Source of the DNA: Frankiales bacterium
Lineage (GTDB): Bacteria; Actinomycetota; Actinomycetes; Mycobacteriales; SCTD01
DNA: 9,860 nt
Assembly (NCBI GenBank): GCA_025965755.1
Contig: JAOPWI010000114.1
Coordinates: 1 to 9,860 of the forward strand
Direction: 5' to 3'
Both the position numbers and the translations under genes were made by a program. The notes under the pieces were generated by a model, which was given only the letters and a program-made list of their open reading frames with translations, did no database searches and was not told where the DNA came from. Positions 1-6,120 of this stretch are shown here, piece after piece (within the stretch, counting starts at the first letter, position 1; each line of letters opens with the position of its first letter).

Positions 1-267
1 CAGGCGGTGCACGGCTCCGAGGTCCCAGCACGAGCGCGCGCGCAGGCCCTCGGCGACCAGCGGCGTCGCGGTGCCGGCCGCGGTCCACCACACCAGGCGG
101 GCAGCGGTGCCCGGCAGGACGGTGGCTCCGCCGGGAACGCGCAGCAGCTCCCCGCCCACGGCCAGCCCGAGCAGGCCGCGGTCGACCGCCACCCCGACGG
201 CCGTCCCGGCCGGGACGGCCGCCAGCCGCTCCCGAGCCGCCGCGGGCGGCACTGTCGTGACGTGCAC
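1..267 (-). CDS. Probable bifunctional 3'-5' exonuclease/DNA polymerase, N-terminal fragment (runs off left edge)
   Basis: Reading the minus strand from a GTG at 267-265 gives 89 open codons to the window edge. A GAGGA Shine-Dalgarno (plus-strand TCCTC, 275-279) lies 7 nt before the start, which decides it; the frame stays open further upstream but I found no ATG or GTG before this one. The end of the fragment reads LVWWTAAGTATPLVAEGLRA (residues 58-77), then RSCWDLGAVHRL (78-89). That W-rich strand followed by a CWDL..VHRL element resembles what I remember of the N-terminal exonuclease-like part of the actinobacterial PolA-related bifunctional 3'-5' exonuclease/DNA polymerases, which lack the usual 5' nuclease domain. 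All catalytic exonuclease and polymerase motifs would lie beyond the window, so this rests on family resemblance only. It is divergent from the protease, with 87 bp between the two starts. An unrelated hypothetical protein remains possible. Confidence 0.5.
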   Translation of the reverse strand, partial: MHVTTVPPAAARERLAAVPAGTAVGVAVDRGLLGLAVGGELLRVPGGATVLPGTAARLVWWTAAGTATPLVAEGLRARSCWDLGAVHRL

Positions 268-343
268 CGCACCATCCTCGCCGCCGGCAGGAGTCCGCGC
301 CGGGACGCCGAAGTACGGGAGCAGCGAACGCCCTCGAACCCCT

Positions 344-347
344 GGAG
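344..347 (+). promoter_or_regulatory. Shine-Dalgarno GGAG that fixes the protease start
   Basis: GGAG at 344-347 is followed by 7 nt and then GTG at 355. The codons right after that GTG encode a short basic segment and a hydrophobic stretch typical of a signal peptide. This argues against the much earlier in-frame ATG at 7, whose 116-codon extension has no recognisable fold and overlaps the divergent minus-strand gene. Confidence 0.75.
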
Positions 348-354
348 ATGTCCC

Positions 355-1953
355 GTGCGCTCCCCCCGCCTCCTGCTGGTCGGCGCCCTCGCCGCCTCCG
401 TCGTGGCCGTGCCCGGCGTGCAGGCCGCCACCACGGCGACCACCACGACCCCGGCCGCCACCACGACCCCGGCCGCCACCACGACCACGGCTGGCAGCCC
501 GGTCGGCCGCTACGTCGTCAAGCTCGCCGACGGCCAGCGCCCCGCGCTGCTCGGCAGCCGGCTTCAGGGGCTCGGCGCCACGTCGGCCGTCGCGTTCGAG
601 ACGATCGGCGCGATGGCGGTCACCGCGCCGCGCGCCGCGGTCGACGCGCTGCTGCGCAGCGGTATCGCCGTCTCGGCCCGCCCGGAGCGGGAGATCGAGC
701 TGCACCTCGCCGAGTCGGTCACGTACATCGGCGCCGACCGGGCCACCGTCGGCAGGCCCGTCACGGTCGCGACGAAGCGGGGCCGGGTCACCCGCCCGGC
801 CGTCGACGGCACCGGCAGCTCCGTCGCGGTCCTGGACACCGGCATCAACGACGCCCACCCCGACCTGCTCGGCCAGGTCACCACGCACCGCAACTTCGAG
901 CTGTCCTACCTCGGCGAGATGCTGCTCAGCGCCGAGCAGCTGGACGCCTACGCGCTCGCCACCGGTGACACCGCCCGCACCGACGACATCGGCCACGGCA
1001 CCCACGTCGCCGGCATCGTCAGCGGCACCGGCGCCGCGGCGAGAAAGCGCGCCAACGGCAACCGGGGCGTCGCCCCCGGCGCCCAGCTGGTCGACCTGCG
1101 CATCGCCGCCGGGCCGGTGCAGGGCCTGGTCGACGACATGGGCTGGGAGCGCAACGCCATCGCCGCCTTCGACTGGCTGATCCGGCACCGCAAGGACGCC
1201 CAGTTCGGCAGGAACGGGATCCGGCTGTCGACCAACTCCTGGGGCCTGACCGGCACCGATGTCGTCTACGGCGCGCCGGACTTCGACCCGCTGCGCGAGA
1301 TCATCACCAGCATGGACCGGAGCGGCCTCATCACCGTCTTCTCGGCGGGCAACGACGGGGCGAAGGACAACGTCACGGACCGGACCGTCCCGAACGGCCT
1401 GCCCCAGGTCATCTCGGTCGCCGCGTCGTGCAAGCCCGGCGCGACCACCCAGGGCTGCGGCCACCCCGCCAGGAACGACATCGGCACGTTCTCCAGCCGC
1501 GGGCCGTCGGTGGACATCGCCGCGCCCGGCGTGGAGATCGTCTCGGCCGTCACGCCCAACGTCGTCGGCGCGCTGGGCAAGGGCTGCGCGCCCAGCGAGC
1601 TCGGGCCGGTGCCGTGCGTGCTGACCCCCGGCCAGTACGGCGGCAAGGACGCGAACGCGGCCGATGTCGCGGTCAACTACGCCCTGTACGGCTCGCTCAA
1701 CGGCACCTCGATGGCCGGGCCGCACATCGCCGGCGTGGTCGCGCTCCTGCTCGAGGCCAACCCGAGGCTGACGCCGACCCAGGTCCAGACGGTGCTGGCC
1801 GCGACGGCGACCGACCGGCAGCGCAAGGGGCGTGACATCGAGGCCGGCTGGGGGCTGGCGGACGTGCCGGACGCGCTGGTGGCGGCGACCCGGCTGAAGA
1901 CCGAGCCGTTGGCCAGGGTGTTCCCCGGGTTCCGCTGGGCGTCGTCGCTGTAG
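355..1953 (+). CDS. Secreted subtilisin-type (peptidase S8) serine protease
   Basis: A 532-residue preproprotein predicted to be exported and to cleave proteins outside the cell. Residues 1-24 form a Sec-type signal peptide (R2, R5, then a hydrophobic core, ending VQA). A Thr/Pro/Ala repeat linker follows (about 25-46), then an I9-like inhibitory propeptide (about 52-122, starting GRYVVKLADG). The catalytic domain runs from about 124 to 525. The triad is visible: D161 in AVLDTGI, H214 in GHGTHVAG and S452 in NGTSMAGPH, with the oxyanion Asn N333 in SAGNDG. Two close cysteine pairs, C359/C368 and C411/C421, could form disulfides, as expected after export. There is no C-terminal hydrophobic anchor or LPXTG signal, so it is not a mycosin-type membrane protease and is probably released. 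Substrate unknown. No clear -10 was found upstream. The stop is followed 32 bp later by the nudix start. Confidence 0.95.
   Translation: MRSPRLLLVGALAASVVAVPGVQAATTATTTTPAATTTPAATTTTAGSPVGRYVVKLADGQRPALLGSRLQGLGATSAVAFETIGAMAVTAPRAAVDALLRSGIAVSARPEREIELHLAESVTYIGADRATVGRPVTVATKRGRVTRPAVDGTGSSVAVLDTGINDAHPDLLGQVTTHRNFELSYLGEMLLSAEQLDAYALATGDTARTDDIGHGTHVAGIVSGTGAAARKRANGNRGVAPGAQLVDLRIAAGPVQGLVDDMGWERNAIAAFDWLIRHRKDAQFGRNGIRLSTNSWGLTGTDVVYGAPDFDPLREIITSMDRSGLITVFSAGNDGAKDNVTDRTVPNGLPQVISVAASCKPGATTQGCGHPARNDIGTFSSRGPSVDIAAPGVEIVSAVTPNVVGALGKGCAPSELGPVPCVLTPGQYGGKDANAADVAVNYALYGSLNGTSMAGPHIAGVVALLLEANPRLTPTQVQTVLAATATDRQRKGRDIEAGWGLADVPDALVAATRLKTEPLARVFPGFRWASSL
442..486 (+). repeat. 18-bp tandem repeat encoding a TTTPAA linker
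   Basis: An 18-bp unit, ACCACGACCCCGGCCGCC, is present in two perfect copies (442-459, 460-477) plus a perfect half copy (478-486). It encodes Thr-Thr-Thr-Pro-Ala-Ala repeats at residues 30-44 of the protease, just after the predicted signal peptidase site. The unit length is a multiple of three, so copy-number change keeps the frame. Such Thr/Pro-rich segments in exported actinobacterial proteins are often flexible and may be O-glycosylated (inference). Confidence 0.9.
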
Positions 1954-1954
1954 G

Positions 1955-1967
1955 ACGCGCGGCGCGT
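1955..1967. other. 13-bp palindrome in the protease-nudix gap
   Basis: ACGCGC, one G, then GCGCGT gives a perfect dyad starting one base after the protease stop and ending 5 bp before the nudix -10. The 1-nt centre does not suit an RNA hairpin loop without opening pairs, so an operator is as likely as a terminator stem. In DNA this GC-rich a short CG-only dyad may also be chance. Confidence 0.35.
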
Positions 1968-1972
1968 AGCCC

Positions 1973-1978
1973 TACTCT
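1973..1978 (+). promoter_or_regulatory. -10 element TACTCT, predicted leaderless promoter of the nudix gene
   Basis: TACTCT fits TANNNT and ends 7 nt before the GTG at 1986, so transcription would begin at or next to the start codon. No Shine-Dalgarno lies in the intervening CTCT/CCTCCC-type pyrimidine tract. I see no good -35 hexamer, which is usual for actinobacterial promoters with a strong -10. Confidence 0.55.
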
Positions 1979-1985
1979 GCCTCCC

Positions 1986-2387
1986 GTGGCGGAGCGGGTG
2001 CAGGTGGTCGGCGCGGCCCTGCTGCGCACCGACCCGCTCGGCCAGCGCCGGGCCCTGGCCAGCCGCCGGACCGGACCGCCGCATCTGGCCGGCTACTGGG
2101 AGTTCCCGGGGGGCAAGGTCGAGCTCGGCGAGACCGACCAGCAGGCGCTGGTGCGCGAGCTGCGCGAGGAGCTCGGGCTGGAGGCCGAGGTCGGCGAGCG
2201 GCTCGGGCCGGACCTGCCGATCGGGGAGACGGCCGTGCTGCGGGTCTACCTGTGCCAGGCGGTCGGCGAGCCGGCGCTGGTCGACCACGACGCGCACCGC
2301 TGGCTGGCGGCGGACGAGCTGGACGACGTCGCGTGGATCCCGGTCGACCTGCCGCTGGTGGAAGATCTGCGGGAGCTGCTGCGCTGA
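1986..2387 (+). CDS. MutT-like Nudix hydrolase (nucleoside triphosphate pyrophosphohydrolase)
   Basis: A 133-residue single-domain Nudix enzyme. The Nudix box GX5EX7REUXEEXGU is complete at residues 43-65: G43, E49, R57-E58, E61-E62, G64. These glutamates bind the divalent metals used to hydrolyse an NTP or dNTP to the monophosphate and pyrophosphate. The preceding GYWEFPGG and the C-terminal pattern HRWLAADELDDVAWIPVD are typical of the MutT/NudG subgroup that removes oxidised or modified nucleotides such as 8-oxo-dGTP or cytosine nucleotides. The short length, the PPHLAGYWEFPGGKVE core and the position next to typA make M. tuberculosis MutT2 (Rv1160) the closest family member I can recall; exact substrate cannot be told from sequence. 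The GTG start is predicted leaderless. It ends 81 bp before the TypA start. Confidence 0.92.
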   Translation: MAERVQVVGAALLRTDPLGQRRALASRRTGPPHLAGYWEFPGGKVELGETDQQALVRELREELGLEAEVGERLGPDLPIGETAVLRVYLCQAVGEPALVDHDAHRWLAADELDDVAWIPVDLPLVEDLRELLR

Positions 2388-2410
2388 GCGGCTCTGCTCT
2401 CCGGCTCCCG

Positions 2411-2416
2411 TAGACT
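2411..2416 (+). promoter_or_regulatory. -10 element TAGACT upstream of typA
   Basis: CCCGTAGACT at 2407-2416 matches the CGTANNNT core seen before mshB and the flavin reductase. A start site 6-7 nt downstream (about 2423) would give typA a leader of roughly 45 nt that carries a Shine-Dalgarno, unlike the leaderless genes here. The in-frame ATG at 2421 is only 4 nt after this hexamer, too close to be the 5' end under the usual spacing. Confidence 0.5.
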
Positions 2417-2457
2417 CACCATGCCGGCAGTCTCGCTCGGCCACCCTCGCCGACGCT

Positions 2458-2461
2458 GGAG
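2458..2461 (+). promoter_or_regulatory. Shine-Dalgarno GGAG that fixes the TypA start
   Basis: GGAG followed by exactly 7 nt and ATG at 2469, the same geometry as at the protease start. It favours the start MSTPALSKRDDIRNVAIIAH over the in-frame ATG at 2421, which would add 16 residues (MPAVSLGHPRRRWSPR) without family resemblance. Confidence 0.8.
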
Positions 2462-2468
2462 TCCCCGC

Positions 2469-4349
2469 ATGTCCACCCCTGCCCTGTCGAAGCGCGACGA
2501 CATTCGCAACGTCGCGATCATCGCCCACGTCGACCACGGAAAGACCACGCTGGTCGACGGCATGCTGCTGCAGTCCGGTGCCTACACCGAGCACCAGCAG
2601 GAGGAGGGCGCCGTCCAGGACCGGGTCATGGACTCGATGGACCTGGAGCGCGAGAAGGGCATCACCATTCTCGCGAAGAACACCGCGGTGCGCCGCAAGG
2701 ACCTCCTGATCAACATCATCGACACCCCCGGCCACGCCGACTTCGGCGGTGAGGTCGAGCGCGGGCTGTCCATGGTGGACGGCGTCGCGCTGCTCGTGGA
2801 TGCCTCCGAGGGCCCGCTGCCGCAGACCCGCTTCGTGCTGCGCAAGGCGCTGGCCCAGAACATGCCGGTCATCCTGATCATCAACAAGGTCGACCGCCCG
2901 GACGCGCGCATCGCCGAGGTCGTGGACGAGACCTACGAGCTGTTCATGGACCTGGACGCGACCGAGGAGCAGATCGACTTCCCGATCGTCTACTGCCAGG
3001 CCAAGACCGGCCAGGCCTCGCTGAACCGTCCCGCCGACGGCACCAGCCCCGACAGCCCGGACCTCGAGCCGCTGTTCGAGGTCATCAAGAACACGATTCC
3101 GGCCCCGACCTACACCCCGGGTGCGCCGCTGCAGGCCCACGTGACCAACCTGGACGCCTCGCCCTACCTCGGCCGCCTCGCGCTGTGCCGCATCTTCAAC
3201 GGCGAGATGAAGAAGGGCCAGACGGTCGCCTGGTGCAAGAAGGACGGCACCGTCGAGAACGTCAAGCTCACCGAGCTGCTGGGCACCGAGGCGCTCGAGC
3301 GGGTCTCGATCGAGTCGGCCGGCCCCGGCGAGATCGTCGCCATCGCCGGCATTCCGGAGATCTACATCGGGGAGACGCTGGCCGACCCGGCCGACCCGCG
3401 CCCGCTGCCGCTCATGACCATCGACGACCCCAACATCTCGATGACCATCGGCATCAACACCAGCCCGATGGCCGGCAAGAGCGGCAAGAAGCTCACCGCC
3501 CGCATGGTCAAGGACCGGCTCGACAAGGAGCTGGTCGGCAACGTGTCGATCCGGGTGGAGAACACCGAGCGCCCGGACACCTGGGAGGTGCAGGGCCGCG
3601 GCGAGCTGCAGCTGGCGATCCTCGTGGAGGTCATGCGCCGGGAGGGCTTCGAGCTCACCGTCGGCAAGCCCCAGGTCGTCACCCGCATGGTCGACGGCAA
3701 GATCCACGAGCCGATGGAGCGCCTCACCATCGACACGCCGAGCGACTACCAGGGCGTGATCATCCAGCTCATGGCGCTGCGCAAGGGCCGCCTGGAGCAG
3801 ATGGTCGACCACGGCACCGGGTGGACCCGCATGGAGTACCTCGTGCCGGCCCGTGGCCTGATCGGGTTCCGCACCGAGTTCCTCACCGAGACCCGCGGCA
3901 CCGGCCTGCTCCACCACGTGCACGAGCGGTACGAGCCGTGGCACGGCGACATCCGCACCCGCCCGTCGGGCTCGCTGGTGGCCGACCGCAGCGGCCCCAC
4001 GACCGGCTTCGCGCTGGCCAACCTGCAGGAGCGCGGGACCCTGTTCGTGCCGCCGGGCACCCAGGTCTACGAGGGCATGATCGTCGGCGAGAACAGCCGC
4101 GCGGACGACATGGACGTCAACGCGACCAAGGAGAAGAAGCTCACCAACATGCGGCAGAGCTCCTCGGACGTTCTCGTGCCCCTCATCCCGCACAAGGAGC
4201 TCAGCCTCGAGCAGGCCCTCGAGTTCTGCCGCGAGGACGAGTGCGTCGAGGTGACGCCCGACAAGGTGCGCATCCGCAAGGTCATCCTGGACGCCGGTGA
4301 GCGCCAGCGCTCGGGTCGCAACAAGGCCAAGGCCGGGCTGGCGCAGTAG
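2469..4349 (+). CDS. typA: Translational GTPase TypA/BipA
   Basis: A 626-residue ribosome-binding GTPase of the EF-G/LepA class. In bacteria TypA/BipA acts in ribosome assembly and stress or low-temperature adaptation. Visible GTPase motifs: G1 AHVDHGKTT at 19-27, the switch I region EREKGITI, G3 DTPGH at 85-89, and G4 NKVD at 139-142. Downstream are the beta-barrel domain II (YLGRLALCRIFNGEMKKG), the EF-G III-like domain with the invariant NTSPMAG segment, the domain V-like segment starting EPMERLTID, and the TypA-specific C-terminal domain (RSGPTTGFALANLQERGTLF through NMRQSSSD). A basic tail ends GRNKAKAGLAQ. Length matches the family (about 600-640). It is followed after 5 nt by the YqgE-like gene, suggesting co-transcription. 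Nothing suggests degeneration. Confidence 0.98.
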   Translation: MSTPALSKRDDIRNVAIIAHVDHGKTTLVDGMLLQSGAYTEHQQEEGAVQDRVMDSMDLEREKGITILAKNTAVRRKDLLINIIDTPGHADFGGEVERGLSMVDGVALLVDASEGPLPQTRFVLRKALAQNMPVILIINKVDRPDARIAEVVDETYELFMDLDATEEQIDFPIVYCQAKTGQASLNRPADGTSPDSPDLEPLFEVIKNTIPAPTYTPGAPLQAHVTNLDASPYLGRLALCRIFNGEMKKGQTVAWCKKDGTVENVKLTELLGTEALERVSIESAGPGEIVAIAGIPEIYIGETLADPADPRPLPLMTIDDPNISMTIGINTSPMAGKSGKKLTARMVKDRLDKELVGNVSIRVENTERPDTWEVQGRGELQLAILVEVMRREGFELTVGKPQVVTRMVDGKIHEPMERLTIDTPSDYQGVIIQLMALRKGRLEQMVDHGTGWTRMEYLVPARGLIGFRTEFLTETRGTGLLHHVHERYEPWHGDIRTRPSGSLVADRSGPTTGFALANLQERGTLFVPPGTQVYEGMIVGENSRADDMDVNATKEKKLTNMRQSSSDVLVPLIPHKELSLEQALEFCREDECVEVTPDKVRIRKVILDAGERQRSGRNKAKAGLAQ

Positions 4350-4354
4350 GCCTG

Positions 4355-4915
4355 ATGAGCTGGTCCGGGCGACTGCTGGTCGCCACCCCGGCGCTGACCG
4401 AGCCGACGTTCGCGCGCACGGTCGTCCTCCTGCTGCAGCACGGCGCACAGGAGGGCGCCCTCGGCGTCGTGGTCAACCGGCCCAGCGGCACGGCGCTCGG
4501 CGAGGTCCTCCCCGCCTGGTCGCCGCTCGCCGCCGAGCCGGACCTGGTCTTCACCGGTGGCCCGGTCCAGCCGGAGGCGGCGATCTGCCTCGGCCTGCGC
4601 CTCCCGGGAGCGCCCGGCGGTCCGGCGGTCGCCGCCCTGCCGGGCGACCCGGCCCTGGCGACGGTCGACCTCGACGCCTCGCCCGACGACCTGGCGCCCG
4701 GCCTGCAGGCCGTGCGCGTGTTCGCCGGCTACGCCGGCTGGTCGCCCGGCCAGCTCGAGGACGAGGTGGCGCAGGGCGGCTGGTGGGTGCTCGACGGCCT
4801 GCCCGGCGACGCCTTCAGCACCTCGCCCGAGGCGCTGTGGCGCCAGGTGCTGCGCCGCCAGGGCATGCCGCTGGCGCTGGTGGCCACCGCGCCCGAGGAC
4901 CCCACGCTCAACTGA
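4355..4915 (+). CDS. YqgE/AlgH family protein (UPF0301)
   Basis: A 186-residue cytoplasmic protein of the widespread YqgE/AlgH (DUF179) family, whose biochemical role is not established; AlgH was named from alginate regulation in Pseudomonas. Family signatures are clear: the N-terminal GRLLVATPALTEPTFARTVV, the strand-turn VVNRPSG (N41-R42-P43), the GGPV segment, and the most conserved block AGYAGWSPGQLEDEV starting at G125-Y126. No signal peptide or membrane segment. The ATG lies 5 nt after the typA stop with only a weak purine stretch across the junction, so translation is probably coupled to typA. The mshB promoter follows in the 84-bp gap downstream, so this gene probably ends the typA transcript, although I see no strong terminator hairpin there. 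Confidence 0.93.
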   Translation: MSWSGRLLVATPALTEPTFARTVVLLLQHGAQEGALGVVVNRPSGTALGEVLPAWSPLAAEPDLVFTGGPVQPEAAICLGLRLPGAPGGPAVAALPGDPALATVDLDASPDDLAPGLQAVRVFAGYAGWSPGQLEDEVAQGGWWVLDGLPGDAFSTSPEALWRQVLRRQGMPLALVATAPEDPTLN

Positions 4916-4986
4916 AAAGCCGGCCGGAGGTCGGCGACGGGCCCGCGCGATCCGCCCGCCCACCCCGCAAGCTCGCCGCCCGCACG

Positions 4987-4992
4987 TAGGGT
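4987..4992 (+). promoter_or_regulatory. -10 element TAGGGT, predicted leaderless promoter of mshB
   Basis: CCCGCACGTAGGGT ends 7 nt before the ATG at 5000, with no Shine-Dalgarno between. The block CCCGCACGTA is shared with the promoter before the flavin reductase at 8439. No recognisable -35 hexamer. Confidence 0.65.
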
Positions 4993-4999
4993 CGCTGGC

Positions 5000-6013
5000 A
5001 TGACCGACGCGACCCTTCCCCCGCCCCCGGAGCCCGGCGAGCGCCTGTCCTTCGACCCCGAGCAGGACGTGCTCGCCGAGGCCGAGGCCCTGATCGACGG
5101 CGCCGCGGAGGCCGTCGACATCACGCCGCTGGACCACTCCCGCCGGCTGCTGCTGGTCCACGCCCACCCCGACGACGAGACGATCGGCACGGGAGCCTCC
5201 ATGGCCCGGTACGCGTCCGAGAACGTGCTCGTCACGCTGGTCACCTGCACCCTCGGCGAGGAGGGTGAGGTCCTCGTTCCGGAGCTCGAGCACCTCGCCG
5301 CCGACCGCGAGGACGGGCTCGGACAGCACCGCATCGGCGAGCTGGCCGCCGCGATGGAGGCCCTGCGGGTCACCGATCACCGCTTTCTGGGCGGGCCGGG
5401 GCGCTGGCGCGACAGCGGAATGATGGGCACGCCGGCCAACGAGCGGGCCGACTGCTTCTGGCAGGCGCCGTTCGACGAGGCGGTCCGCGAGCTGGTCGCG
5501 GTCTACCGCGAGGTCCGGCCGCACGTCGTCGTGACCTACGACGAGGACGGCGGGTACGGCCACCCCGATCACCTCCAGGCGCACCGCGTGACCGTCGCAG
5601 CGTTCGACGCGGCGGCCGACCCCTCGTACGCCCCGGAGCTCGGGGAGAGCTGGCAGGCTCGGAAGCTGTACTGGACGGCCATCCCCAAGAGCCTGCTGCA
5701 GGCCGGCATCGACGCGCTCAAGGAGCAGGGGCAGACCGACTTCTTCGGCGTGGACTCGGCCGACGACCTGCCGTTCGGCGTGCCGGACGAGGTCGTGACC
5801 ACCGAGGTCGACGGGAGCGCCCATCTGGACGCCAAGGTGGCCGCCATGCGCGCCCACAAGACGCAGATCGCGGTCGACGGTCCCTTCTTCGCGCTGTCCA
5901 ACGGCGTCGGCCAGCAGGCCTTTGGCCGCGAGCACTACATCCTGGCGCGCGGCGAGCGCGGCCCCGGCGACGGCCCCGACGGGCGTGAGACGGATTTGTT
6001 CGCCGGCCTGTGA
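5000..6013 (+). CDS. mshB: N-acetyl-1-D-myo-inositol-2-amino-2-deoxy-alpha-D-glucopyranoside deacetylase MshB
   Basis: A 337-residue zinc amidase of the PIG-L/LmbE family. MshB removes the acetyl group from GlcNAc-inositol, the second enzymatic step toward mycothiol, the actinobacterial low-molecular-weight thiol. The metal and catalytic motif AHPDDE is at residues 55-60: H56 and D59 match Zn ligands H13 and D16 of M. tuberculosis MshB, and D58 the general base D15. GYGHPDH supplies Y186, H188 and the third ligand H191 (Y142, H144 and H147 in the mycobacterial enzyme). Conserved TCTLGEEGEV, GRWRDSGMMGT and the C-terminal ETDLFAGL distinguish MshB from the related S-conjugate amidase Mca. An acidic N-terminal extension of about 43 residues relative to the mycobacterial enzyme is present; the -10 position supports the ATG at 5000. 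A 107-bp gap separates it from the FtsH-like gene. Confidence 0.96.
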   Translation: MTDATLPPPPEPGERLSFDPEQDVLAEAEALIDGAAEAVDITPLDHSRRLLLVHAHPDDETIGTGASMARYASENVLVTLVTCTLGEEGEVLVPELEHLAADREDGLGQHRIGELAAAMEALRVTDHRFLGGPGRWRDSGMMGTPANERADCFWQAPFDEAVRELVAVYREVRPHVVVTYDEDGGYGHPDHLQAHRVTVAAFDAAADPSYAPELGESWQARKLYWTAIPKSLLQAGIDALKEQGQTDFFGVDSADDLPFGVPDEVVTTEVDGSAHLDAKVAAMRAHKTQIAVDGPFFALSNGVGQQAFGREHYILARGERGPGDGPDGRETDLFAGL

Positions 6014-6056
6014 GCCCGGCTGAATAACCCGAACGGGTGGCGTGCCGGTGCAGGCT

Positions 6057-6086
6057 GGTCACGCACGGTGACTGCGGGTCACGATG
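6057..6086 (+). repeat. Three GGTSAC direct repeats at a 10-bp period upstream of the FtsH-like gene
   Basis: GGTCAC at 6057-6062, GGTGAC at 6067-6072 and GGTCAC at 6077-6082 recur every 10 bp, about one helical turn, so all would face the same side of the DNA. The last copy abuts CACGAT (6080-6085), a possible -10; TGGTCA at 6056-6061, 18 bp upstream of it, is a weak -35 candidate. The array ends 35-38 bp before the GTG at 6121. It looks like a regulator site, but this is inference from spacing alone. The middle GTGAC and the outer GTCAC copies can also be read as short inverted repeats. Confidence 0.45.
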
Positions 6087-6110
6087 GGCCTCCGCCGCCC
6101 GCCCCACCCC

Positions 6111-6115
6111 AGGAG
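6111..6115 (+). promoter_or_regulatory. Shine-Dalgarno AGGAG that fixes the FtsH-like start
   Basis: AGGAG is followed by TTCCC and GTG at 6121. This beats the in-frame ATG at 6037, which would add 28 residues of Cys/Arg-rich sequence with no family resemblance and would lie upstream of the GGTSAC repeat array. Confidence 0.8.
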
Positions 6116-6120
6116 TTCCC

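Noticed and set aside
325..339. Possible LexA/SOS-type box from the CGAAC repeats
   Set aside because: The two CGAAC copies are direct, not inverted, so they do not make the GAAC-N4-GTTC dyad of actinobacterial SOS boxes.
7..354. N-terminal extension of the protease from the ATG at 7
   Set aside because: It places about 116 residues of unstructured Arg/Gly/Pro-rich sequence before a clear signal peptide, overlaps a better minus-strand gene, and the GTG at 355 has a GGAG site 7 nt upstream.
2421..2468. Leaderless TypA start at the in-frame ATG 2421
   Set aside because: It lies only 4 nt after TAGACT, short of the 6-7 nt seen at the other leaderless genes, and the ATG at 2469 has a GGAG site at ideal distance and a family-typical N-terminus. 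A minor long form cannot be excluded.
1677..4448. 923-codon open frame on the minus strand opposite typA
   Set aside because: It is a mirror frame of typA produced by strong GC bias at third positions; the product is His/Leu/Val/Asp/Arg-rich with no recognisable domain, while typA on the plus strand is unmistakable.
4916..4999. Terminator hairpin after the YqgE-like gene
   Set aside because: Only short CCGGCCGG and GGGCCC self-complementary pieces are present, with no long stem and no U tract; such pieces are common in DNA this GC-rich.
4067..5935. 622-codon minus-strand open frame opposite yqgE-like and mshB
   Set aside because: Same kind of antisense shadow; it spans two real genes and the gap between them and shows no family motifs.
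6037..6120. FtsH-like start at ATG 6037
   Set aside because: The added 28 residues are Cys/Arg-rich and unlike the family, and the GTG at 6121 has AGGAG 5 nt upstream.
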